Of a stretch of 64,000 nt of DNA, positions 11,267 through 22,222 are shown one piece after another. Source of the stretch: Lepidodermella squamata. Lineage: Eukaryota; Gastrotricha. Numbering within the stretch: the first letter of the stretch is position 1; every line of letters starts with the position of its first letter. Where the stretch lies: NCBI GenBank assembly GCA_047495785.1, contig JBLDXI010000013.1:620001-684000 (forward strand), written 5' to 3'. A program made the position numbers and the translations under genes. The notes below the pieces were generated by a model. It saw nothing but the letters and a program-made list of their open reading frames with translations, was not told the origin of the DNA and ran no database searches.

Positions 11267-14200
11267 TCATCGTGCCCATAGCGAAGTGAAGCCACTCTTC
11301 TCACGGTCATGTCTCGCCCATCCATCTGATGCTGACTTCACTCGAATATAATGATAGGCCAGTTGATTTATAGGTCCTACGTTAGTCGGAATCACAACTG
11401 GTGTGAGACGGAGTTGCATGTCTTGGGCACCGGATGTTTCCGATGTGTCAAGTACAGGTGTTGTCGTGGTGGGTACAGTCAAATGTGTTGAATTTGTCAA
11501 TTTGTCAATTTGTTGACGCAGTTTTGCATGAGCTGAAGCACTTTTCTTCATTTTAGAGAAGGCACTGGCAAGTTCTGAATTCGAGGTGAAGTGCGTACTC
11601 GAGGTTCTGAAATATGAAACAATAAAGAATTACTGAACCGAAACTTTTAGTTTAAGAGGAGGAAATGAAACCATGCGCTTCTCGAGGCTTCAGCACAGCA
11701 TCCAGGAAAAATTAAATGGCTTAAAATTATCAACCAGTGTGATCAGAAAAGAAAACACGCTGTCTAGCCTTTCACCTAGTGGTATTTGAACAGTGGAAAT
11801 GGCAATTGATGCCATTTTGCCGCAGGGGTTTGAAAATGTGACTAGTAACAAGCTGGGAGCAATCACGAAGTCACTTCAAAGCGCTAAAATAGTAGGATGC
11901 ATGCGTTAAATGCGTTAATGCGTAATCTTTTGACGTAAGCTATGTGCACCATCGCTCACCGGTCTCCTCGAGAAGTGTTAAGCCGCGAAAATCCGGAGGT
12001 AGCTGTAGCCGAGGTGTTCGGGCGATTGCCTTCGCGGCTGCCAAAAGCACTCGAAATTCGCGATTCACCGCTCATTTTCGCTGCCAGCCATTCTTCAAAT
12101 GTCTTTTTACCTTCCTTCTTGTTTCCTACGGGCGCAATCCCATTTTCACTGTCAGGTCAGATATATTCATATTTTTAGTTACGAAGGTATGCTTCGGAGT
12201 ATCGAGCGAGTTCAACATAATTTAGTTGGGAATTTTCTATGCTTTTAATTGAGTTTATTCAGCGATTTCAAAAAATCATGTTGATCATAATCATGGGCAT
12301 CATTCTGGAGCATTTCGTGCTGAGCCCCTTCAAATGGCGCAATGGTAGGAAACTACTAAAGTAAAAAACTACAAAGGGATAAGGGAACTTACTATGCAAA
12401 AGCTGGACTCTTTCCAACAGGGCCTTTTCGACTGCTGAGCTTTGATCCGATGGCGGAAGCGAAATTTGTAGCGTTGGTGACAGAAGCTATAATTCAATAG
12501 TCACAAAATTGCCCGTTAGCAAACCTGAACTAACCGCTTTACCGCGAATTTGCCTTATTGTGATCATAAGGTATTTAAAAGATGAAGAATCTTCAGCATT
12601 ATTTCATTTCATTACATCGATACCCAGAATATAATTCAGGCAGTTTTAATCGGCAAGGAAATTTCAGTGATGAGCAAAGCCGCATTGCTTTTTAGAGTCT
12701 GGATTACCTGGTATGTTATTAAAAATCAGAAAATGAACGCATAGACAGGTGCAACTATTAATTTCTGTGTAAGCAACTTGATTTGAGTGGGTTATCGATT
12801 TTTTATGACCGCAAAATTTTTAGCTTTTACTGAAATCCAAATCAAATTCGCGGTAATAATAACACCGTATGTCTAATACCGTCACTTGGGGCTATCCGGA
12901 CGGCGAAAAAAAATTACCCCCTGATTTTTTTGCATTTTTACACGTTTCAGAAGGTCCTGATTCCAATGGAACCAGGATTCCGAATAGCCCCACGGATGGG
13001 GCTATTCGGACAGGTGTGGGGCTATTAATGATACATAAATACTCAATTCAAATATTACTGATATGTTGTGCTCGGTGGTCGAGTGGCTTTGAATGTGCTC
13101 CTAGAAAGCACAGCAAAGTACGAAAGCAGGGTTCGAGCCCACGCCGCGAAACAATTTTTTGTCCGCAAAAACTTTCCATTATTTTTATGCACAACGATAT
13201 AGTGCAATATAGTGCACTGATTTCTAGTTGAATTATTTAATTAATTAATCAATCAATTGACTTGTCGTATTGCACGTAAAATAAGTATTTTGCAGCCCTT
13301 CCAGTTTATTCAAAAGTTTAAAAAGCTAATGAATTCAAAGACCACTTTAATCAGCGAGGAACTTTTGAACAATGCAGCTCATTAGCATATTCAAAATGAT
13401 ACACCGAATAGCCCCACAACATCATTTTTTCGTGGGGCTAAAAGGACGCAATTAATTAGACAAAAGTATGAGTCGGATCGGGGCGTTTTTAATTTTCATG
13501 GGTGCCCTAGCGTCTGTAGATTCAGGAAAAATTGGGCGCAGGTCCAGCAAAATTCTCTTCGGTTCCAGGTAATTCAACGCAGAACAGTGATTAAACTGAG
13601 TTAAACTTACACCTGAAAGGTAAGCCCATATCTTCACAACCACTTACTCTCAGGTCATGAAATTTTTATGGCATGTGGGTCGTCTTTCCACCTAACTCTG
13701 TGCAAAATTTCATTGCCAATGGCCGGGTAGTTTTTAAGCTATGCTCATTCTCCCGTTTTCATGAACATTCGTCCGAATAGCCCCAATGACCCAGATTACC
13801 CCAAATGACGGTATATGAAAACCTAGGTATTTACGTCGCGGTGCTGTGCTAGGTTGAAGATCGTCAGTTTCGCCTGCAGTTTCAGATGTTTTATTTGGAT
13901 TGCTTTTAAAATCCGCAGCGACTGCAACCCGTGTAGGAGACAGTCCTCTAACATATTCGTGCGATTGTCGAGGCTTCCAGCGATCACGGTCACCTAAATA
14001 AAATTTGCCCTGAAAATAGTATTTTTCAAGTGGCAACGAAGATTTACCTGGCGGCGGAACATGCATCATATAAACTTGGCCTTGTGATCCATTAAAGTGA
14101 ATTGTCAGATCGGAATCAAAGTATTGATGTGGAAACATGGGTATGTCAGCGAAGCTGGGCTGGGCATTCTTGGCTCGAAGCTGCGAGGGTAGGTAGGTTG

Positions 14201-15505
14201 GTAAATGAAACAGTTATTGGAGGTTTAAACAGAATGGCTGAAAAGTTTGTGGATTTGATCGAGATAATCTCTCAGACAAATAAAACAAAAGTACACCAGA
14301 AAACTTGGTGATAAAAAAATAAAGGTCATTAGCGGATTGCTTATCCTACATGACCAACTTTTAGATTTGTTGCACTGATTTCATTTGAAATAGAGTGTCG
14401 TTCAAATTTAATCAAATCAAAGTGCGGATAGTTTAAGAATCCCATAAGCAAAATCAAATACTTTGCTTCATTTTACGGTTCTGTTGGGAGAATTATCGGA
14501 TAAAAAATCCAGCACGAACAACTAAAACACCGTAAATAAATTTACTTGCCACCGGAAGAGAAATAATTGACGCGAGGACTGGGTTTGCTCCAATCTATAA
14601 TTTTAACGATTGTTCGCCAAGTATAATAGAAAGGAAAGCAAATCAAACCGATTCGCTATATCAAGCGGTGTCTCGTCGTTGTAGTCTTTCATGTCAATAT
14701 CGGCACCATTATGAATAAGTAAATCCAAAATTTCAGATTGTCCTTTCGCCGCCACTATGTGCAAAGCCGTACGCTTAAACTGAGTTTGCCCATTCACATT
14801 TATTCCTGGAAAAATGAATATTTTATTTAAAAAAACTTCAGAGCAGTCGGAATATCACCGGCGGCTATCAGCTGTTTCACCAATCTGGCGTACCCTCGAT
14901 GACACGCTATAATTAAAGCAACTGTTGCTCGAAAACGCAAAGCTTCTTTCCTTCTCTCAATATCCTTGATATAGTCCAGGCTAGGGCTTCGGAAATCACT
15001 GTCTTCGGTTATTCCAAGAGACATGAGCTTAAAACTCACGTGTAATACAAATTAAACAAATTGGTACTAATAATACTTACCTTATCGAAATCTTGCTCAA
15101 GAACGGCTTCGACTAACTTAGACCAGTCGTGTCTTATCGAGAGAGAAAGAGTGCAGTAATTAACGAGGTTTAGCTCATGCAGGTACATGTTATCATATAG
15201 AATCGCTTCATCGTTGAAGCAAACTTGTTGAACCATGGTCGGAATTCCGGTGAGCAACTCAATGTCTCCTTTTAATTCAGCGATGGTCAAACCGGTATTT
15301 ATTTTCATGTCGTAATTCTCCAAAAATCTGGATTCTTTAAACTGTATTTTAATGTTCATCGAGCGACACTTGTGCCGGTTTAGTTTTCCGTCAGAGCCAG
15401 GCTCGGCTGGCTGCCCTCCAGAAAGCAGACCACACGCGCTGCACCGAAATACTGAAAATCGCAAATCATGAGCCTGATTCCAAGTTATGGATATTTACCT
15501 GGCAT
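11267..15505 (-). CDS. ubiquitin-like and ankyrin-repeat protein, ANKUB1-like
   Basis: Ten minus-strand exons with matching phases: 15505-15499, 15451-15081, 15027-14859, 14805-14649, 14594-14546, 14180-14048, 13993-13835, 12486-12393, 12148-11960 and 11606-11267, giving about 555 residues. The N-terminus starts MPVFRCSACG. A ubiquitin-like region follows (NTGLTIAELKGDIELLTGIP, then VQQVCFNDEAILYDN). Next come a HDWSKLVEAVLEQDF segment and ankyrin units (RTALHIVAAKGQSEILDLLI, then HNGADIDMKDYNDETPLDIA). FRWQLRAKNAQ parallels human ANKUB1 QWILRAQ. The C-terminal half is Ser/Thr-rich with KKTFEEWLAAKM. Domain order and length match vertebrate ANKUB1; its biochemical role is poorly defined. The seventh intron (13834-12487) carries a transposon. 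The splice model is by eye. Confidence 0.75.
12877..13813. mobile_element. inverted-repeat DNA transposon, non-autonomous
   Basis: The left end is TACCGTCACTTGGGGCTATC at 12877. The right end is TGACGGTA at 13806-13813, preceded by an inverted copy of the same subterminal motifs. Flanking TA on both sides suggests a TA target duplication. The internal motif GAATAGCCCC recurs in both orientations, including a perfect 13-bp-arm palindrome at 12980-13009 and a degraded one near 13402-13443. No transposase is visible. The element lies in an intron of the ANKUB1-like gene. Confidence 0.72.
13067..13150 (+). ncRNA. tRNA-like sequence (tRNA pseudogene or SINE head)
   Basis: A pol III box A-like TGGTCGAGTGG lies at 13076-13086 and a box B-like GGTTCGAGCCC at 13130-13140, in the spacing typical of a tRNA with a variable arm. 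CTCGGTGGTCGAGTGG resembles a Ser/Leu-type tRNA 5' part. The T-arm stem is mismatched beyond the loop, and I could not build a good acceptor stem. A functional tRNA is therefore unlikely. It sits inside the transposon at 12877-13813. Confidence 0.5.
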
Positions 15506-16715
15506 TATATTTGAATGCTTTTCAAGAAGCCTGAATTGTCATGTTAAGATTCTTGGTGGGCAACAGAACAAAGCTGAAGTTATCTTGCATCCATACACGA
15601 TGTTCTTACATCGATGGGATCGCGAACTTCGACAAGAAGCAAATTCGGACGTTACCATAACAACGTAAATTATTGCAAAAACATTTTAAACATTATTTAA
15701 AAAAATGTCATTGAATTAATATTACAGCCACGTCAAAGACGAAAAAGTTTCAAATCTGCGCGTTTTTCATCCATCAGTTTTTGACGGGTTCGCTTACACA
15801 ACGAGGTTCAACGCGGTCGTTTCTCCCGCCTCCCGCGGCGCCGCTCCATCTCGATTGATGGCGTATGGCGTATCTCTTGGTATCGTTCCTGTCACTCACA
15901 AGTAGGGCTTATCCGAAATTCTTTCAGCTGAGCTCTTGTCGCTAATAATTGATTTTTACTCGCTCTTGATCTACATTGAACGTTGAACAATGAAATGCAC
16001 TTTTTATAGATGATTTATGATTGATTTATAGATAAGGGGATGGGTTTTGAATTTCCTTTTGCAGTTTGATCGTTGATCTTTTCAGTGAGATTTTATCAGG
16101 TAGAAACAGGAAAGTAGTAGTTGACAATAGATCTCGTTTATCGCTTTCGAGACCTGTTAAAAGTTGCCAGGAAAAATGGTTATTTCTCCATTAATTGTCG
16201 CACTGCTACCAGCTGAGATAGCAGTTTTCTATTTATAATTGCTGGACGCGTGACGAATTTTGAATGAATGGAGAAATAGGGCTTGAGATTAAGATATCTT
16301 AACCAGCTGCTAACTTGTTCTTAACTGGTTGTCGATCACAGAAGCCAAAGACGCAACCCTCAACGTCTTCTAAATCAATATTGAGAGCCCGTGATTTGGG
16401 AGACATTTTAGATTGTATAGGCTGAGGTTATACATCTTTTCAGCTACTATTTATTTTTCTCTGAGAGTACCCTGTCTTGTTCAGAGCTTCCACGTCCGAG
16501 GAAAAGCTACCTATTTTTAAATGCTGTATAACGTCTTATTTTCATCGAAAAGCGCGCTTTTCAGTTTGCAGGCATTTATTTTATTTATTTAGATGTTAGA
16601 TTTGCGTGACGTTTCAACCATCAGCAGGCGAAAATACTCAGAAAAGTGCAATTGCTATATTTGTATTATTTTTTAGCCCACGATTCTTTAATCATTCCGG
16701 CCGTGTGTCATTGAA
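15506..16715. promoter_or_regulatory. divergent intergenic region, ANKUB1-like / cyclin T
   Basis: About 1.2 kb between head-to-head genes must hold both promoters. I see no clear TATA box, repeat or RNA gene. A short GC-rich patch lies near 15830-15850. Confidence 0.4.
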
Positions 16716-19326
16716 ATGTCAAATGCACGATTCCCCTATCTACAAGCGGACGAAGTAGCAAATTTCCCTTCCATTAAACTCGGACTCGATCCTGAAAAGG
16801 AGTTAACATATCGGCAACAGGCCAGCGCTTTCATTCAAGAATTGGGCCAGCGACTTCAGTGGTGAGTTGCAAGAACATCCGATCATCTCTTAAATCATTT
16901 AATAAACAACAGCACACAATGTACAATGAATACTGCTATTGTATACATGCATCGATTTTACTATCTTAACTCGTTCACTAAATTTCATCGAAACGTAAGT
17001 TATAGCTTGATGGACTATGAATATTTAATTTATTATTTCCCAATGCAGACGATGGCTCCTGCTTGTCTCTTCTTGGCCTGCAAAGTAGAGGAGCAACCGC
17101 GAAAAGTCGAACATATAATCAAGGCGGTTTATCGGATTCTATGCAGGGAGAAACAGCCACCCGAGCCAAACACTGAGGTAAAGCGTCCTTATGGATTAGC
17201 ATTCCTCATAGGCTCTGTTCTGGTTGATTTATGTCATAGTAGCCATTGATATTCACATATAGCTACATGATTATGCGCTAGCGGTGTAAATAGGATGCTT
17301 TCGTTTTCGATCTGATTCTTGAACATTTGATTGAGCAAGGCTTGAGCATCTATAGTAAGCGCGTAGTTTCGTCATGTAGCTAATTGTGAGCAAGGCGAAT
17401 TGGCTTGTCTCTTATCAAAATGTACTTTAAAAAAGTTGAACTGATAGGTTAGTCTTCCGCGGCCGATTTCGAATTATAAATTCCACTTGAAGTTACATAA
17501 TTCTGCTTCGATTTCAGGAGTATCTGCAAAAGGCTGAGGAATTGGTTGTGAATGAAAATATACTGTTGCAGACGCTTGGTAATAATTGAAGGTTAAAGCT
17601 TACATGCTATAATCGCCTAGTCCACTTTGGAAAGGCTTTCGCATAATCGTCGATCACCCTCACCCGCACATCGTCCGATATTGCGATCGTGATTTGGCTA
17701 ACAGTGGTCAAGGTTAGAAAAGTTTGAATTTTTATTCAACTCTTATTAATATTGTTTTACAGGTCACAATATCGCTCAAGTTGCGTGGTTCTTGGCGACG
17801 AACAGTTTGCATCTGACAACATTTTGCCTTCAGTATCCTCCGACTGTTATCGCTGCCCTTTGTATTTATCTCTCGTGTAAGTACATTTCTTGCCCTCTTC
17901 AATCGAAATCGAACCAGCCATGGTGGTACGATATCGATCGGAACGCGTCCGAAGAGCTGCTCACCAAGTTGGCCTACGAATTCGTTGCAATTATGGACAA
18001 GGCCCCGACAAAATATAAAACTATCAAGGGGAGTAAAATAGGTTAGCGCTCAGTGATTCTTGCTGGGATGAATACGTGTGTGAATATAACCCATGTTGCC
18101 TATATTACGCAGGTTCAGAGTCTTTGTTAGGTCAAGCTCCTCAAAATTCTGGTGCTCAAAATACGAATGACGATTCGACACCTGCTCAAGTTCGCCCGGA
18201 TGCTGGTAATGTGGATTCGGTAGGGAAAGACAAGCCAGTGAAGGAAGAAGCGGTGGATGAAAAAGCGAAAGGTGCGTCACAGTTTATTTGGAATACATCG
18301 TTAATTATGTTACGCATTTTCAGAAACAGGAAAATCTCATAGATCGGCAACAAATACTGACGATGACGAGCTTTCATCACCTCCTCGCAAGCAGTCGAAG
18401 TTAGGCACTGCGATATCGCTTAAAGATTATAAAGCCAGGAAAGCTACAATGGACCAGCATTCCGGACCAGCTTCAACCAACCCAGGTAGGGCTTTTATGA
18501 AGTTGTTGCAAGTTGAACCATGACATTTATGTCGTAGCGAGCGAATCGCCCAGCGTTGAGCATCGATTAACTGGAAAGGCGCCGTCATCGCCCTCTACGG
18601 TAGACCCTCTCCATCATAAAGTTCCCGCACCTCTTCATGGCTTGCCGATCCTTGAACCCCTTACATTGAGTGCCGAAGAAACAGAGCACAAAGAGTCTTC
18701 AAAAATCTCAAGCCAGCCACACTCAAAGTCTGATTCGCGGCATCCTGAGAAAAGTAAAACCGATGCTGATCGACACCGGTCTCATCATCACCATCGACCT
18801 TCTCACCACGGAAACGAGGAGTCTAAAGCCAGTGCGACCAATCACAGTAGCAGCGCTAGTAATCAAAGTAGCAGCGACCGCCACCATCGTCATCACTTGC
18901 ATCATCGTTCCTCCCATCATCATCATCGAGGCTCCACCGGTGAAAAGCAATCACAACCGCAGGCAGCGGCAAGTGCAATAAAATCTGAAGCAGGGCAGCA
19001 AAATCACGTGCGAAGCTCGCATCACAATGCCGATTCGGAAAATTCAAGTAACAATAGCGCGATAGCTAACGGCAACTCCAAGTCTACGGTATCAGAGACA
19101 GCCGCAACCGTCGACATATCGTCTAAAGTTTCAATCGAAGCATCGATGATGGATGCAAGCCAAATGTACGTACTTTAGCACTACATTATGAGTTTTTCTT
19201 ACATTTATCGCTTCCAGATTATTAGCCACACCTCCGTCACCTTCGTCTACCCAACACGCAGATCTAATGGATGTGAAAAGCGAGCAGGTATCTGCTGCTG
19301 AGAACGCCCCTTCTGCCGTCGTTTAA
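16716..19326 (+). CDS. CCNT: cyclin T (P-TEFb regulatory subunit)
   Basis: Partner of CDK9 in P-TEFb, which phosphorylates the RNA polymerase II CTD to release paused polymerase; nuclear. Ten exons: 16716-16861, 16913-16994, 17049-17177, 17518-17578, 17635-17712, 17763-18041, 18113-18271, 18324-18485, 18538-19165 and 19218-19326, giving about 610 residues. The cyclin boxes are typical of cyclin T: GLDPEKELTYRQQA, MNTAIVYMHRFY, PACLFLACKVEEQPRK, ENILLQTLGFRI and LATNSLHLTTFCLQYPP. Downstream ISLKDYKARKA matches the SLKEYRAK element of CCNT1/2. A His-rich tract (about 18895-18945) corresponds to the CTD-binding, condensate-forming region of cyclin T1. The remaining tail is Ser-rich and disordered. 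Confidence 0.93.
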
Positions 19327-20502
19327 AATTCGATCGCGCCTACTCCACCGCAGGCCGCCTCGGGTTCGAATAACTATCGATAAAGCACCAGAATAAAATT
19401 GTTTTATCTATCTCGTTAAGATTTGCATCATTTGTTGGTCAGAGTTAACTTTTTGATGTATGTGCGTAAAGCACAAGTGCTAACATTTATAGAAAACTAG
19501 AATTAAAGTCGGATCCTACTGCTGCCCAGAAGATGAATGTCTTGTGGCGTTCATAGCCGATGAAGCTTTGCTCGAGTCGTTTCATGAAGTTACGAATTGA
19601 AGAACTGGCGTTGAATCAATTAATACACATAATACGCTATCTACATTTGTGTTTCGTGATCGATCATTTATAAAACCTAATTTCGCGGCAAGGTACTTGA
19701 CCGCGTCTTGCACACCTGTGAAAATAATGTAAAATATTGAAAGCGTTATTACTGAATACATAGTCTCTTTTAATTCGATGTTGATATGAAATTCTAGAGC
19801 GAATATCTCGACTGAAACCGTCGCCAGTTAAGAAGAAATTGGAGCGTTGATTCAAGTGCGTAGATGATGCGGTTATATTAGAGATCAGCTTGACACGAAG
19901 TCGCGGCTTCTATCTTTCACAACTTTCGCCGCCTCTTTCGCCTTCTTGACTCTTCTCACCGTATATTGAATGATGATGATACTGAAATTGTGAACTCCGC
20001 GTGTACATAGCCTGCGTTACCGTACTCGGCATATTATACATCTCGTATAAACTGGGTAATTCGTCTCAAGGTACAGTATTGCAGGATGTTTAGTGGAGCT
20101 ACACTGCTTGGTGAAAATGAGGTTATTGTCAAAATAAAATAATGATAATTTTTCAACCGATTTTTCGGTTTTATTACTTTCGTCTTAGCGGAGAGAGAAG
20201 TTTTACGGAACTGCAGATTTTATTCAAGTTGCTCAGAATGTTTGAAGTAATCTTGTACCCAAACAATAAAATTCAATATTTGAAAAGCCGATTTACGCAT
20301 AAAAACAATTTTTGTCGCAAGATGGAGTTGAGTGAACTGTATTAACCATACTCATGTCCAAACAGGCAATAGTTTCATTATTCAAATTCACATAATACAT
20401 TTTTCAGTAAGCATTTATTAAAGCACGTAGCATGTAGCAATAATCCACAACAAAACGCCGAGTAGACAGGAAACACGAAGAAACAGCAGATTAGAAGGCC
20501 TT
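19327..20502. other. intergenic region between convergent genes
   Basis: About 1.2 kb, AT-rich, between the 3' ends of cyclin T and the RBFA-like gene. ORFs are short and unsupported. Only 3' UTR sequence is expected here. Confidence 0.5.
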
Positions 20503-21789
20503 TCAGGACTTTCGATGCTTGCTTGGTTGGACCTTTGCCATCAAACCATCCCGATCGAGTCCGTATGCGTCAACTTTAGCTAAGCTATGGTTCTTCCTAA
20601 GGCTGCCTTCGATAAGAAATGTGTTAGGTTCGGCAGAATAGTCGTTTTCGGCCACTTTGATGTCGTTAAAATCCTGATTGATCATATCCCGCAGCGATTC
20701 TTTGGCTTTCAAGGGCTTTGGCAATCCTACTTCTGAACCGTTGTCGATAGCATTCAAGTTGCATTTTTTTAGAAGAACGTTGACATCATCGGCATTCGTG
20801 CGTCGGGAAGTTAATTTGCGAAAAGTAATGACAGGGGTGGTAGATGTCAAGTTCCTGTGGATAAGTTCATGCCTAAATGACAATTCGAAAATGTATGAAA
20901 TTATGAATACGGAAAACGATTTACGTTAGCAGTTCGGCAAGCTGTTTCAGCTCGAATTCGACGTCATCGTCATTCAACTCCACATTGGCAAAGCATTTCC
21001 ACGTAATATCAAGGCTCGAAAGGCCGTCTGTAAGTTCAATCTGGAATTGAAAACGATCATAATTTCAATAAAATAAGTCCGGGCCAAACCCAAGTATATG
21101 ATGATTTAGGAATAATAGCCCGTTATAATGTAAACATGCTCTCGTGCCTTCCCAATCAGCGCCATAACAAATGCATTTCAAGTAATAGGCATCATTTATC
21201 CTCTCAAATCTTAAAGCACGAACACGTTGCTTTTGCATATGCCAAGCCCCATTTTTCCAATAATTTGTAAGACATTGAAAGTTGGACAATAACAATTTAC
21301 TAGAGCCAACCAAAAAATAATAATATTCGTAACTTACATTGTGAATTCCGATCTTATCCTTGCAGTTGAGCTCCTTCAGCGAGTTCAGAGTTGCATCAAT
21401 AACCATATCGCGTAGGGCGAAAGCTACTCTATGGGAGGGTTTTAGAGACAAATGGGGGTTGTCGTCAGCACCAATTACAGACGTTCGCGATGACGACGTC
21501 ATTCGGATTAGGGCAGACTAAATAAAAAACAATGCACTTCATTAGCTCGACGACGAAAACAACTTACGGGGTCATAATTTTCTAGAATAAGAGCACTTCC
21601 TTTTTTCCTAGATGGAATAATTCGAAAAGTTGGCAAGTTGATTGACATTAACTTGGGGAAAAAATACCGGTGAAAGGACAGTTGACTTTGACTTGCCCTT
21701 TGTTTCAGGCGCTGAATGTATTTGTCAGTACACATTCTCGGGGAAGTAGAATAAAACCTGAGGACAGCTCCAAGCGATTTTGTCGTCAT
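20503..21789 (-). CDS. RBFA: mitochondrial ribosome-binding factor A-like protein
   Basis: Candidate maturation factor for the small mitochondrial ribosomal subunit. Four exons, 21789-21568, 21517-21338, 21040-20925 and 20872-20503, give 295 residues with matching phases. The start MTTKSLGAVLRFYSTSPRM looks like a mitochondrial targeting peptide. The core resembles the RbfA KH-like fold: VAFALRDMVIDATLNSLKEL, then DKIGIHNIELTDGLSSLDIT (strand), WKCFANVEL, a helix ending HELIHRNL, and TPVITFRKL (final strand; bacterial and human RBFA have PxIxFxxD here). The C-terminal extension is Lys/Asp-rich, as in the animal protein. Assignment rests on fold-order similarity and organelle targeting. The GOLGA7 stop is only 4 bp upstream of this ATG on the same strand. 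Confidence 0.68.
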
Positions 21790-21793
21790 TTTG

Positions 21794-22222
21794 TTACTGA
21801 TTAATTGTTATCTCCAATACTCTAAGGCCGTTTTCAGACGGATCAGTTATGACTAGGCCTCTGGGAATGTAGATTTTCTCGTTTTGCTCGTTGACGTAAG
21901 ACGCCACCCGTTGCAAACACTTTTCGTAATGAGTATCGATACAAAGATAGAGCAGATAGAAAGTCAAACAAGAGCAGCAGCTTTCACAAAAGGTTGTGCA
22001 ACTGAGTTCCTCGGCCTCTTGGAACAAAGCGTTAATATTTTCTATGGTTTCGAGAAATCTGGGTTCGTCGATATAAGCCTTGAGTTCCCGAGGGAATCTC
22101 TTTTCAAAACGGACACTCAGTCCTTCAGAATAGTCGCGCTGAATGAAGACTTTGTTTGAATTTCGAGAAGCATTAACACTTCCGAGAGGAACGCGCTCGG
22201 GATCACCGCCGACGTTATTCAT
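21794..22222 (-). CDS. GOLGA7: GOLGA7 / ERF4 family palmitoyltransferase accessory subunit
   Basis: Partner of DHHC9-type protein acyltransferases that palmitoylate Ras-like proteins at Golgi membranes. It is a single exon of 142 residues, close to human GOLGA7 (137). [20 protein letters not shown] matches human [20 protein letters not shown]. Later come [20 protein letters not shown] and [19 protein letters not shown] with LRVLEITI, all family hallmarks. The Cys pair in the central hydrophobic helix (CSCLT) may be acylated. Transcription runs toward the RBFA-like gene, whose ATG lies 4 bp after this TAA. Confidence 0.95.
   Translation of the reverse strand: [142 protein letters not shown]

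Noticed and set aside
12869-13231. 120-codon ORF inside the intronic transposon
   Set aside because: It spans the terminal repeat, palindrome and tRNA-like segment; no transposase catalytic motifs.
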